Positions 12,121 through 22,406 of a stretch of DNA of 64,000 bases are shown piece after piece. The notes under the pieces were generated by a model that saw only the letters and a list, made by a program, of their open reading frames with translations, was not told the origin of the DNA and made no database searches. Location: positions 6,324,001-6,388,000 of the forward strand of contig NC_057316.1 in NCBI RefSeq assembly GCF_000687475.1. The letters are read 5' to 3'. Each line of letters opens with the position of its first letter. The stretch's first letter is position 1. The position numbers were made by a program, and so were the translations under genes. This stretch comes from Ustilaginoidea virens (taxonomy: Eukaryota > Ascomycota > Sordariomycetes > Hypocreales > Clavicipitaceae).

Positions 12121-13787
12121 TCATAGGAGCTGTCGCTGTCCGATTGAAGAAGAAAAACTTTTAAACACCCAGAAAAACAAGCAGATATCCCAGGCTTGGC
12201 AAGAGAGCAACTGCCAGAGTGCCCCGCCGAAGACGGCTGTGTAGCGATTGCGATCTGGAATCTGGAGAATCCCAACAACCTCAAGCCCCAGCCACCCACG
12301 CTGGCTCCACTCGAATACTGTGAAGAACCAACACGGCTCGGGAACAGCGTGCGTGAATCGTGAGCCATGTCTTTGCCATGCTTCGGAAACCGCCACCGCA
12401 CTGGGCATGGGCAGACTCTCGATTTCAACGTCAAAAGGGATCCGATCTGACCTCGCTCTGTTGCTCGGCAGACGAGTTCGACATCTGCATGGCTTCTTCG
12501 ATCAGCAGGAGGTTGCTGTGGCCTTGAAGGCACAGCCAATGTCCGCAGGTGATGGCAAGGTCCTCCGCGCAGCCGCCCAAGCGTCCGCACTATGAGACTG
12601 CCTACTGTGCATTGCATCTGTGACTGTGTGCTGGCGCAACGCGTCCGGCAAGACTGTCTAGATGGGATCGGGTTGGAACGCGCTGTCCCTTCAAGCTGGT
12701 TGCCTCCGACAGATGTCTTGAAGCCGCACAGGTTTTGGCGTTGTTGGGGGGGAAAGGTCCGTCATGCTTTCGACACCTTGTGCGGAAATTTCCCGCCGCA
12801 TCGCGCAGCGTGCCACGGGAGGCCCCATGCTTCCTGTGCTGTTTTGACAGGCCAACATCTGACTCACTTGCCAGGAGTTGTAAGGCCCCCGGCTTTCGTC
12901 TTGATCTCATGTTCGTGAACCACGCCCAAAATGCAACGAGGACTAGGCCAGCGAGGCTCGCAACAGAGATCCCCAATGATTGTGCCAGTTGAGAGGCGAG
13001 TTGTTGTGCCAAAAGAACTTCGACATGCGAGCTTGGTGGTGACTCTCTTCTCGACATGTGGTGTCTGGGGCTGGCGGGCGATGCGATCCTACCTGAAAGT
13101 TGATGTGCGGGTTTCCGAAGATGAGAGTGCAGCCCCTGCCATCAACACGCTAGAAAGTTGGGCAGGATCTCTTGACCGGACCGAATACTCGTTTGTGAAG
13201 AGTCCATGCAGGGCTTTGGATTTTCATGTGGGAGGGAAACCAGCTTTGGCTTGACACGGAGAAGATGGTATTGAATCCGACTCTCTGGCTTCCACCGATG
13301 GAGCTAGGGCGAGCTTTGCTTGCGAGCCTGGACATGGCAAAAGTCCGTCCACCAAGACCAAGGTTTTGGCTGCCACGGTCGATTCCGGAGACTTTTTCTT
13401 GGCTCCGTATACTGATTTGTGACGAGGCTGGCTACGTCCGTGGTGCTGTTGGAGTTTCCAGACTGCATGAAGGCATAACCCCTGAGCATGTCAACCCAAG
13501 ACCCTAATTGCATCGACATCTTGACAAGATGTCAAGACGTCCAGATGGCTGAAATTGAAGTTTCCACGAAGGAGCAGGGGACGAGGCGGACGATGAGACG
13601 GAGATGGATGGCGGTTACTCACCGAGCCCGTTTCCCGCTGAGAGAAGAAAGGAAGAAGGAAGACGACAAGACCGAAGACAGAAACGGAGCAAGCCAGCCG
13701 TAGAGTCACGTCCTCGGACACATCCCCGGACAAGGTAAACGTGCAAAGCACATGAGCCAAAAGTGTCGACACAATTTGCACGACCAT
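12121..13787 (-). CDS. Probable multi-exon integral membrane protein, family not recognised
   Basis: No single long frame exists; the gene is inferred from exons whose phases join. The start is ATG 13787. Exon A 13787-13623 (MVVQIVSTLLAHVLC, two hydrophobic segments) ends at GTGAGT. Exon B 13519-13413 and exon C from 13327 join through a split Gln codon. Exon D 13149-13093 reads RVDGRGCTLIFGNPHINFQ. Exon E 13042-12868 holds a clear membrane helix (SVASLAGLVLVAFWAWF) and ends at GTGAGT. A candidate exon near 12838-12774 and another from 12592 (CAEDLAITCGHWL) follow. The last part, ending at the TGA at 12121, reads CWFFTVFEWSQRGWLG and more hydrophobic stretches. The C/D junction and the exons between 12868 and 12408 are unsettled. 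I do not recognise the family. It could be an undescribed fungal multi-pass membrane protein, or less likely a decayed gene. Confidence 0.5.
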
Positions 13788-13804
13788 GGCCTTGTCGATT
13801 ATTC

Positions 13805-13852
13805 ACGTACCGTTTGACGTACCGTTTGACGTACCGTTTGACGTACCGTTTG
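13805..13852. repeat. 12-bp tandem array at membrane-protein start
   Basis: Four perfect copies of ACGTACCGTTTG end 18 nt upstream of the predicted start codon of the minus-strand membrane-protein gene, so they should sit in its 5' leader or core promoter. Confidence 0.9.
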
Positions 13853-15000
13853 CTCTCTCATCGACTCCCCAACTTACTTACCCTTGCGTGCCTGTCCGTC
13901 TCTGCAAACACATTTAGCAAACATGCGGCGGCAAGAGATGAAGTTCCAGATTTTCAACCTTGGCTACCCCCCGGCGGAGTGGCGTAAGCTTGCTGCTCGG
14001 GTTTCCCGTTTCAGGTGCCCGTCACATTCACGAAGCAATCGAGACTTTTCCAGCACGACTTTCCAAAACAACTCAGAACGAGTCCGGGGTCTCGTCGTGC
14101 CTGGCGGGCACCGGACTGCATATTAGATGTCCTTGCGATTTACCGAGTAACTCTGGAATCGCCGAGTCCGTGCATACCAGCGAGAAGCAAGTCGCGGTCT
14201 TGCTGCAAGGGCCCAAGGCCAAGCTCAGCAGGTTTGCATTCGGGCTCGAGTCCATGCCACGACGGTTGCTGCACTGCATTAGATGGGAACGAACGAACGA
14301 ACGAACGAACTGGACGACCTGGACGACCCGGGAATCCCGCTGCCATCAATCCATCGCCGGTGCGGACTGGCGGTGCTTTTCCGCAGCAGATGCCAGCGCC
14401 AGCGCTTTCCTTTAGGCACCAGACCGACCAGTCACCGACACCAGGCCCTCCCTTCCCAATAACTTGCTCGACCCAGCCAGCTTCCGACAATGGCGCACGC
14501 GATGCCGGAAACAATAGATAAACGCATGGTACGACGTGCTTACATGTAGGTTAGGAGGTACAGTACCTTGGCATACAGTACCACTTATCAGCCCCAAGTC
14601 GGCGCAGTTGCCGCAAAACAAAGCAAGGGGTAGGAGGCATATACCCGGTCACCCCGCCGCCGATTACGGAGCACGTCCTAGGCACAGCCGCCAGTGCCTC
14701 TAAGCAGCACGGCAAAAGTTTGCTGCTCACAACACACTTGCAGCGGGGGAAATGTGATGACACAATGATGAGGTAAGCCGGCAATGCTATTGCAGCGGCC
14801 GTCAATCGGAAGGATTGACTGATACTGCATGGGGTGATGCTTAGGTACCTACGGAGTACCTCTCATTTATGCCCCATTACCACGGACGGCACTTGGCGAG
14901 CGGGGGTGGGGTTCGTGGTTCCAGCATTTCCAATTGCCAATTGCACCTCGAGCTTTTCTTCTCGCCGGCCGACGTGCAAGCTGCTGGGTAATGAGTCGAA

Positions 15001-15076
15001 AAAAGAAAGGAAAGGAAAGGAAAGGAAAGTAAAGGAAAAGAAAAGAAAAGAAAAGAAAAGAAAAAAAAAGAAAAGA
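15001..15076. repeat. Purine (AAAGG/AAAAG) tract
   Basis: A 76-nt all-purine run on the plus strand except for one T, built of AAAGG then AAAAG pentamers. It is a mirror-repeat-like polypurine tract of the kind that can form a triplex. Confidence 0.8.
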
Positions 15077-16141
15077 GACGCGAGAAAAGAAGGCTGGAAA
15101 AGACAAAGATGCACCATGCTGATCTTGGTCGTACGCATGCACCTTGATTGGCTGCAATTCGATGCATGGTCTGCTGGTTATCCTCCCCGAGTCCACAAGG
15201 GGTACAGTTAAAAGTATGTACATAGTAGCTACTTCCTCCATGCTACTACATTTCCTAGCCGCCGCCGTCATGACCCCCCCACCCACATGGAAACAAACAT
15301 GGAACCAACAACTCGCCTCCCTCTGCGCTGGTGCACGGCCATCATTTTATCCTTCGTTCACGGTCAAGACTTCGCGCTGGCTGTTTGCATTCCCGTGGAT
15401 CGCATGGACTCTGCAGCCGTCTCTCGTTAGCTTTTAACCGCCCCCGTCGTCATCGTCATCGTCAGCGCGGCTTGTTGACAACAAACCATCTTCATCGCCA
15501 TCCCATCATCCTTCATGTATCTTATGCTGTTCCCGACTTGTTCACCGCCGCAAAGACAAAGACACGTCATTGCCGTTATTTGCTTCACCCAGATCAAACT
15601 CTCAGCTCGCTAACCGACGCTCGACCCTCCCTCAAAGCTGCCTTACTCCAGACCAACTGGACCAACTTGCCTCGATGCCTGACAAGCACACCTGTCTCGC
15701 GCCCATCTAATTCAGGAGTTTGTCGGTCCCGCAACGTGTGTTTTCGTACTTTCCAACTTTAGTCTGGGCACGGCGTACGGATTACGCAAGCCTGGTACTT
15801 TGTTCGAGCACAGCAAAAGTTATCAAAATCAACATCCGTGTCGGTTGCCGAGTTGCATGTCTCTGGCTCCAAACTCACTGAGAGCTCACCAAGAGGCATC
15901 AGCAGGCGACGAAATTCGAAGCTGCTCCTTACCGCCATGTTTGGCGCATTTCCGATCAATCGTAAGTCGTCTTCACGCTATGAGCCTTTCGCTTAAACCT
16001 CCTCGCTTGACTCGACCCTTTTCCCCACCCAGCCGTGACTAGTCTCCTCCTCATCTTCTTTTGCCGGCGCTGTGTGCGAGCCTTCTCTTGACGTTCTTTC
16101 GAGTCTTTTCTGTGCGTTTTGTTAAAACAAGTCCTCCTGCC

Positions 16142-17817
16142 ATGCCGTACTCGTTGAATGCCAAAAGAAAAAAAAGAAAAGGTGCGGGGGAGGGAGTGAG
16201 AGAGGAGGGGAAAGGGAAAAAAAAGCAAGGAAAGAAGGAGAGAGTCCAATATCTAACCATTGCGCAGCAAGAGTGCCTTCAAACATCGACCCACAAGATA
16301 TCCCAGGCCCTACACCCATTACCCTGCCGAGATATCAGCCCTTTGCACAAGATGACCTGCTTGTTGACCAGTCACAATCATTGCCTCAGCTGCTTAAACA
16401 GACCGGACGTGAATCCATTGTTCTTGGAGCGACTGGTCTGCTAGCCATCGGGTTAGACCTTAAGCTAGATGTCGATTTGAAGCATCTCGTGCCTCCTGCA
16501 TCATGCTTGCCTGATTTTCACCAGTGGGATAAGCTCACAGCGGAAGAAGCTCAAAACCAGGGTGGGAAGCATCAGTTCCCACTGCGGAACGGAGTAACAT
16601 CCCCTGGCGTCCAAGTGTACTTGGAACGCAGGCGAGAGCTTGCGAATACGAATGAAGACGCCTTCCGTACCGTAAGACGGCTAAGCCCCCCACGGGGGAA
16701 ACAACAAGCCAGGCTGGGGAACGCGTACGAATTCTTCCGCTGTCTGGAGCTGTTTACGGCTTTCTGGGACGATCCCTCCCAGCCCGAGCAGCTGCCTCCC
16801 TCACCAGAATTGACCGGATCCAGGGATGATGAGGCAGCTGACCCGGACCCCGACCACGACCACGACCACGACCACGAACCCGAATCTCACCAGGCTTCAG
16901 CAGCTATTTATCGAACCTGCTCGGGCGAGGCCATGCCGGCAGAATACAGACAGACCCTGTTGAACGCCTTTGTAAAGCTGGTCGCCTACGACTTTGGCTG
17001 CAGCGTCTCCGTGGCAAGGACGGAGCCACGACTGCATTTCAGCTCGCCTTCAGGCCGTCGGCAGCGGAAATCGTACACGTCATCCGACTGCCATTTTGTC
17101 TTCCAGATCCCCAGGGCTCGAGAGACTGCCCGAGCAGGAGTTGTCCACGGCCCAGTGGCTGCAGTCAGCACCCGCCCCACAGTGAGCTTCACCACGCCCG
17201 ACGCCGAGGCGGCTCAGTCGCAGGATCTGGCCCGGGAAGTCGTGGCAGCGCTCATCACCGCTCAACATCGAAACCGGGAAGGCAGAGAGGAAACCCGTTT
17301 CGGCGACCAACAATGGTGGACGACGAGACATCGATGGGGCGGCGGAGTAGGAGGGCCAATCGGTCGAGAGATTGAAAAGGAGGCCGTCGCTAGCAAAGCC
17401 GAGGCGGGCGCGGCGGACAAGACGAACCAGACGGACAATGCCGGGGACGGACCCGTCAAGAAGCCTCGTAAGACGATGCCCATCTACGACAGGTACCGCA
17501 AGGTGCGCCCACCAGCTTCGTCGTGGGACCAAAAGGCCAGGTACGAGGCCATCGGCAAGGTCAAGGGTGCGGGCTACGACGACATATTCCTCATCAGCTC
17601 TCTTTTCCACCACCTGTCCATCCTCCGCGTGCGCGTGCCTTTCCGACTGCTGGAGGTCTTGGACGGGTCGCCCGAGCAAGATGCCACGAGGAGAAGCTGG
17701 GGCAGAGTGGAGGCTTGGAGGAGCCCGTGGTTCGACTTTTTCGACGTCGGACAACGGATACGGGCCATGCAACTGGTCTGGGCGGTCATGGCGTACCAAA
17801 TGAGGCGCGACGACTAA
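16142..17817 (+). CDS. Hypothetical protein, 529 residues
   Basis: Two exons, 16142-16181 (40 nt) and 16268-17817. The short first exon gives MPYSLNAKRKKRK and splices at GGTGCGG to a CTAAC branch site and GCGCAG acceptor, closing phase through an Ala codon; this supplies the ATG that the long frame lacks. The N-terminus is a small basic cluster. The middle (about residues 195-210) has a DPD/DHD acidic-His run and other low-complexity parts. The C-terminal about 120 residues look globular and conserved (MPIYDRYRKVRPPASSW, GAGYDDIFLISSLFHHL, then WFDFFDVGQRIRAMQLVWAVMAYQ). Similar fungal proteins are, to my recollection, sometimes labelled geranylgeranyl-pyrophosphate-synthase-like, but no prenyltransferase DDXXD motif is visible and I do not accept that function. 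No signal peptide or membrane segment is seen. Confidence 0.8.
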
Positions 17818-18320
17818 TGCGCGGCAAAGAAGAAATGGAAGCTTTGATTAAACTTTGAGCGGGTTGGAAATGAAAATCATGTAAAAAAAAAAAAAGAGCA
17901 TATCGCGGATGATGTTTTAAGATGAAAAATAAAAAGCAAACAGATTGTTTTTTTTTTTTTTTTTTTTTTTTTGTAATCTTGGCGAGAACTGAGAAAGCGG
18001 CAAATTTCGAAAATTCCACATCACCTTTTTTTTTTTTCGCTCCTTCTCTTCTTTTTATTTGATTTGTTTTATTTGACTAAATTTCTTGGGCTGAAACGCC
18101 TCCTCGCCCGCAAACGCTTTTCTGGCAGCAAACCAGGGAGAACAGGAGGCTTGTCATCAACGGCGTAGGTACGTACATGTTAGGAAGGTAGAGTGGGGTG
18201 GGGGGGTGGTGGGTCACCCGGGGCATGCATTCATCATTCGCAAGGGCGGGGGAGAGACGGAAAAAAAAAAAAAGAAAAAAGGGTGGACCGCGAAAAAGCG
18301 CGCGCGACCCCCCGCTGTCT

Positions 18321-18341
18321 GACGCGTGACGCGTGACGCGT
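18321..18341. repeat. GACGCGT x3 array (MCB-like)
   Basis: Three consecutive GACGCGT heptamers give three ACGCGT hexamers (18322-18327, 18329-18334, 18336-18341). ACGCGT is the MluI cell-cycle box bound by MBF. Here it lies in a convergent intergenic space about 850 bp beyond the stop of the Whi5/Nrm1-like gene, so a promoter role is not evident. Confidence 0.7.
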
Positions 18342-18521
18342 GACGCCAACGTTTTCGCGCGTCGAGGGCAGCGCAGCAACTGAGCGAACACACCACACCA
18401 TCACGAGTGGGGGAAGACGAAGACGGGGGCGAATGCACGGCTCGTCGTTGAGCGGGCAGCTAGCTAGCTACTCGTGCCTTGGCCCGGGGGCCAACCTCTA
18501 CATACATACAGGACAGGACAA

Positions 18522-18543
18522 GGGGGGGGGGGGGGGGGGGGGG
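18522..18543. repeat. Homopolymer run of 22 G
   Basis: An uninterrupted G run on the plus strand. It is a quadruplex-capable sequence and also a place where assembly length errors are likely. Confidence 0.8.
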
Positions 18544-19192
18544 CAAAGGACGAAGATGAGAGAGCCAGAACGCCGGGACCTGGCCCAGCCGGAGGGGGTT
18601 CAAAACCAGCCATGCGATCCGCCAGGTTGCGCTTGTAAATGGAAAAGTGCAAGAAAAGGGAACAAGAAGAGAAGATGAAGAGGAGAAGACAAGATGAAGA
18701 GGAGAAGACAAGATGAAGAAGAGAAGAGAAGAAGCAGAAGCAGCAGAAGAAGCAGAAGAAGCAGAAGAAGAAGAAAGACAAAGAGACAAAGAAGGAAAAA
18801 AAAAAAGACAGCGCATGCCCACAACGAATAGACGGCAGATGGAGCACCGCCATTCTCCCTACATATTGATGAATCGCCAGCTCCTGCTTTCCCACGCAGC
18901 CTCGGGGCGCCATATGCAGCTTCATGAGCCGACACTATAAACGCCTGGGTAAATCCAAGATGATGGTTCCAGCTCGGAAGCTGTGTCCGTCGGATGTGTC
19001 CGTCGGATAATGAGAGGGCTGGTGAGAGGGCTGGTGAGGTGGAAGCACTCCCAACGCCAAGTGGAGGGCTGAAATAGAGAAAAAAAAAGAGTCAAGGACC
19101 AGAGCACGTCAAGAGAGAAGTCGGCATGGGAGAGGCAGTTCCGTTGACGTCCCAAAAGACCAGGATTCGTTTCGTTGCGAACCATTTCCAGC

Positions 19193-20389
19193 TTAGGCCA
19201 GCGGCTCTTCAAACGTGAGCCTCCTCCTGGCCACGCTGAGCGGCGTCCGTGCTGACGAGGGAGGGCCCGGCGTCCTCCATGGTTTCTGAGCGGGACTCGG
19301 GGTGATGTTGACGAAATCGGCAAAATCGAAACCTTGCCCCGGCGTGTTTGGGAACAGGTTGCCCCCCCCCGGCGTGGTCATCATGGAGGACGGCAGGTCC
19401 AGCTTGCTATTCTTTGGCGGGGGCGTGGATAGATGCTCCATGCGGCCACGGTTCGACTTCACCGCAGGCGAGGGCGACGCCGCCAGGTAGAGCAGCAGAT
19501 CCGCGCCCTCTTCCCCAGACTTGGCGGGGTTGGGCCCGTCGAGGTTCTCCCTGCTCCGCTTGGTCCTGAGACTGCGCGTCGTCTGCATCGGAGGGGTGCG
19601 CGGGGGCGAAGAGCGGACTTTGGACATGGTGAAGGAGTGTGCGGGGAGGAGGTCGTCGTCGTCGTCCGAGGGAGCGGCAAAGTTGGGCGACGTGAGGGCG
19701 GCCGTCATTCTCCGCTGCTGGAAGAAGGAGACGTCGGGTCCGGCGGACGTGGTGAAATGCTGCTGACGTCGGGGCTTGATGGGTGACGACTGCGCCAACT
19801 GATGCGTGTCCCTCCAGGTGGAGGAGGACGATGCGGCGAGGGACTTGTGCGCCGTGGGCGAGGCTCGGAAGCGTTTGCTCGGACTCGAGGCCGTGTGGTC
19901 AAAGGAGGCAAAGTAGGTGCGCTTTCGGTGACCAGAGCTTCCGCTGCTGGACCCGACGGCATCGGAAAACAAGGGCGCCTTGAGCGGCGAGCTCATCAAC
20001 GTTCGGGTCGGGTAGGGCAGGTCCGAGGCGCTGGAGGACGAGTCGGAGAGCACGTCGCCGTCGCAGAGGCGTCTCCGTCGCATCTCCTCCTCGAGTTTCG
20101 GTTCGATGGAGTCGAGGGTCAAGTCTTCCCAGCCGTGCTTGGTTTTGAACTGAGCCAGAGCCAAACGGTTCTGCAGTCGTCGAGCAATCTGCGCAGGGGC
20201 AGGGAGAGAGAGGGGAGGAGACTTGTGTGTAAGCTATGCAATCTCTTTCTTGAGCCGTGCCAGTTTTGCGTGCGGTCCATTGTGGGCAAAGTTGTGGTGT
20301 GTTGCCGGCTGACTGACCTTGCTGACTTCTGCTCGCTTGAGAATGCTGTCCACCACGTCCTCTGGCTGCTTCTTCCACGGAGACGACAT
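19193..20389 (-). CDS. Whi5/Nrm1-type G1/S transcriptional repressor
   Basis: Two exons, 20389-20318 and 20188-19193, phase 0, 355 residues. The splice joins ILKRAEVSK to IARRLQNRLALAQFKTKHGWEDLTLD, which makes the short helical motif of the Whi5/Nrm1/SRL3 family. In yeasts this motif binds SBF or MBF and represses G1/S genes: Whi5 until Cln-Cdk1 phosphorylates it, Nrm1 as negative feedback at the end of the G1/S wave. The rest is Ser/Pro-rich and disordered with many SP/TP sites (SSPLKAP, SSPSKRF, SSPIKPR, SSPPRTP, NITPSPAQ), fitting control by Cdk phosphorylation. KRKR-like basic patches could be nuclear signals. The ATG is the first in frame near the motif. Whether it works as Whi5 or as Nrm1 cannot be decided from sequence. 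Confidence 0.85.
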
Positions 20390-20605
20390 GTCTATGCGGT
20401 CCGGGGGCCGGGGGGACCGAGTAAAATTGAGGAACGAGGTTTTTTTTCTTTTTTTTTTCTTCTTCTTCTTTTTTTTCCCCCGCCGTATTGCAACCGTCGT
20501 CGGGGTAGATCGTGTTATCTGGGGTGGGCGGTCGAAGGAACGAGCTGAGGCTGAAGGGAGAAGAGGCGGACGGACGCAAAGAATTGATTGATGATTGCGA
20601 GTCAA

Positions 20606-20640
20606 TGGGATGGGATGGGATGGGATGGGATGGGATGGGA
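20606..20640. repeat. TGGGA pentamer x7
   Basis: Seven perfect copies of TGGGA lie 217 nt upstream of the Whi5/Nrm1-like start codon; on the gene's strand they read TCCCA. Confidence 0.9.
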
Positions 20641-20705
20641 TGTGCGGGCGGCCGTGCGGGTGAGACGACGCCAGCTGCTCGGCGGCTATGACCCCAAAGA
20701 GATCG

Positions 20706-20740
20706 GGTCTGGTCTGGTCTGGTCTGGTCTGGTCTGGTCT
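20706..20740. repeat. GGTCT pentamer x7
   Basis: Seven perfect copies of GGTCT lie 66 bp beyond the TGGGA array, in the same upstream region of the Whi5/Nrm1-like gene. Confidence 0.9.
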
Positions 20741-20933
20741 GCGAGTACCAAGTAGGTACTTGGGCGGCTGTCTAGGGCGGAAACAAGAAGCAATCAATCA
20801 TTCAATCATTGATGGTTGACCATGTATTTTCACGTCAATGCATGTGGCTTTGCTTGCTCTCGGCTGTCGAGGTCAAGCTAGCGTGCTCTTGCCTTGCCCC
20901 AAGGTACACGTGTACTCCGTGCCTACCTTACCA

Positions 20934-20978
20934 GGTACCTACCTCCTACCTACCTCCTAGGTACCTAGGTAGGTACCT
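20934..20978. repeat. GGTACCT/AGGTACC palindrome cluster
   Basis: GGTACCTACCTCC, CTACC units and CCTAGGTACCTAGGTAGGTACC combine into an inverted repeat able to form a hairpin. Similar clusters occur at several other intergenic places in the window. Confidence 0.75.
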
Positions 20979-21516
20979 TCCGAGAAAAAGAGGATAAAAT
21001 CTGAATCTTTCAATATTTCGTTTCCCGGGAGAACAGCCGGAGCGGCCAGCGAGGTGGACCATGCCGCCCGCCACTCGTTGCTTAACCTGCTGGCCTCGCA
21101 CTTGTGAGTCGTCATGGAGCAAATGCAAATGCAGGGGGGCACATGAAGTTGTTCCGGTCGCCCATGGACGTTTTGTTTTGCTCCATGGAGTACGGAGTAC
21201 AGTATCTGATTGAAGCCAACCGAAAGCCCCGCCGCCGCTGTCATGGCCGTGGGGGATCAGGGGAAGCCGTCGGAAACCGTCGGAAAGCGTCGCGGGGAGC
21301 AAAGCGAAAAAAAAAAAAAGTTAAAAACAAACGAGGACGGAAAGGCAAACAGGGCCTATTGACAGCGTGCAGCATAGTAGAGACAAATGAAGCACTGGTG
21401 TGGCATTGCGTTATCCGCGAGATTGCTCCCCCAAAGCATTGCTGCCCTTCCGTCGGTTGCTCCCAGCCTAGCACTACGTGCCGTTGAGGGCACGAGTTAG
21501 GGTCATGGCTCAGGGG

Positions 21517-21549
21517 CCAGTCAGTGGCCAGTCAGTGGCCAGTCAGTGG
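21517..21549. repeat. 11-bp tandem array
   Basis: Three perfect copies of CCAGTCAGTGG are followed by diverged GTCAGCAGTG copies in non-coding DNA. Confidence 0.8.
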
Positions 21550-22406
21550 TCAGCAGTGGTCAGTCAGCGGCCTGGGTCAGTACTTGAACCCCCCAGCCAG
21601 CATCACGGGCAAATCGAGATCTTGCCAATGCATGCGCTCCCAGCCTGCTTTGACCCACTACGCCAACGGCAGGGCATCTGACTGACATTGACGGCATCAG
21701 TTAGTTGGCGTAACTTCGGTAAAAGCCACATGCACTTTGACGTCGACGAAGCTTTCACCGTGGCGAGAAACAGACTCCGGCACCCAAGGTAGGAAGTACC
21801 TAGCACCTGAGCCAAGCTAAACACACACGTATTGATGATATATATGTAACCTTCCTACCTGATGAGCGGGACATCGTCGTCGCCTTGTGGTAGGCAGTAC
21901 GACACAGCCGAGCCCAGCATAAGAGCAGGCCAATCGCATCGACGGTCCTTTGCTTGGTCCGTTGCACGAGCAAGCTGGCGGGTAGGTACCATCTACCTCC
22001 TGGTAGAGCGGGGGAATCCCGTTGCTAAAAGTCAAGGTACCTTTGACGCTTTACGCAAAGTAAATTATGCTGGTGAACGACCCCAGGGAGTCACCTCTCC
22101 ACTGCACGGCAAGGAATGTCGCTTTTGGGTCTTCACTTGGTTGCATTGGAAAATTCATTGCAAGCTTAAAGAGTTTGCGAAGCGCAGATATGTGAGGCAA
22201 AACAATGGAGCATCGCGTCTGCCCGTCTTTTGTCTGCGGCCTCTCTCACTGAACGGGATAATGACCAAGTCGTAATGTACTATACACAGCTGCACCAGCA
22301 GCGTCCTTGAAACCGTCTCCCCCTTGTGCTACCTCTGGTTGTTCGGGTTCCTTAAAGGCAGGGCAGCCGAGATCTAGCAAATGCATATGTAGGATCCACC
22401 AGCCAT

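Larger units (their letters stand above)
13788..16141. promoter_or_regulatory. Divergent promoter region
   Basis: This 2.35 kb separates the predicted membrane-protein gene (-) from the 529-residue hypothetical gene (+). It holds the 12-bp array at 13805-13852, a GAAC tetranucleotide repeat near 14288-14312, a TACGGAGTAC palindrome at 14850-14859, a purine tract at 15001-15076 and CT-rich DNA near 15430-15600. Open frames here are short and unconvincing. Confidence 0.5.
17818..19192. other. Convergent intergenic region
   Basis: Between the 3' ends of the hypothetical gene and the Whi5/Nrm1-like gene. It has A- and T-runs (17882-17895, 17950-17972), the triple ACGCGT array at 18321-18341, a 22-G run at 18522-18543 and a GAAGA/GAAGCA purine tract (about 18655-18805). 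The open frames over this tract are low-complexity artefacts. Confidence 0.55.
20390..22406. other. Intergenic region upstream of Whi5/Nrm1-like gene
   Basis: A 2 kb stretch between the Whi5/Nrm1-like start and the 3' end of the uL2m gene. It holds a long T/C tract (about 20440-20478), two pentamer arrays, a GGTACCT/AGGTACC palindrome cluster (20934-20978), a TACGGAGTAC palindrome (21191-21200) and an 11-bp array (21517-21549). A 137-codon frame at 21862-22275 was judged non-coding. Confidence 0.55.

Noticed and set aside
12048..12617. 189-codon minus-strand frame as an alternative to the last exons of the membrane-protein gene.
   Set aside because: It is open but hydrophilic and without pattern, while the shifted frame gives membrane-helix and Trp-rich segments; the shifted frame is preferred, though not proven.
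13960..14521. Two overlapping plus-strand frames of 151 and 168 codons.
   Set aside because: They share the same DNA in different frames, run through a GAAC microsatellite, and show no domain.
18460..18940. Several overlapping frames over the GAAGA/GAAGCA tract.
   Set aside because: Produced by a purine repeat; Ser/Phe/Leu or Glu/Ala/Lys only.
21580..21670. TTGAACCCCC element considered as a tRNA B-box on the minus strand.
   Set aside because: No A-box, acceptor stem or anticodon arm could be paired at proper spacing.
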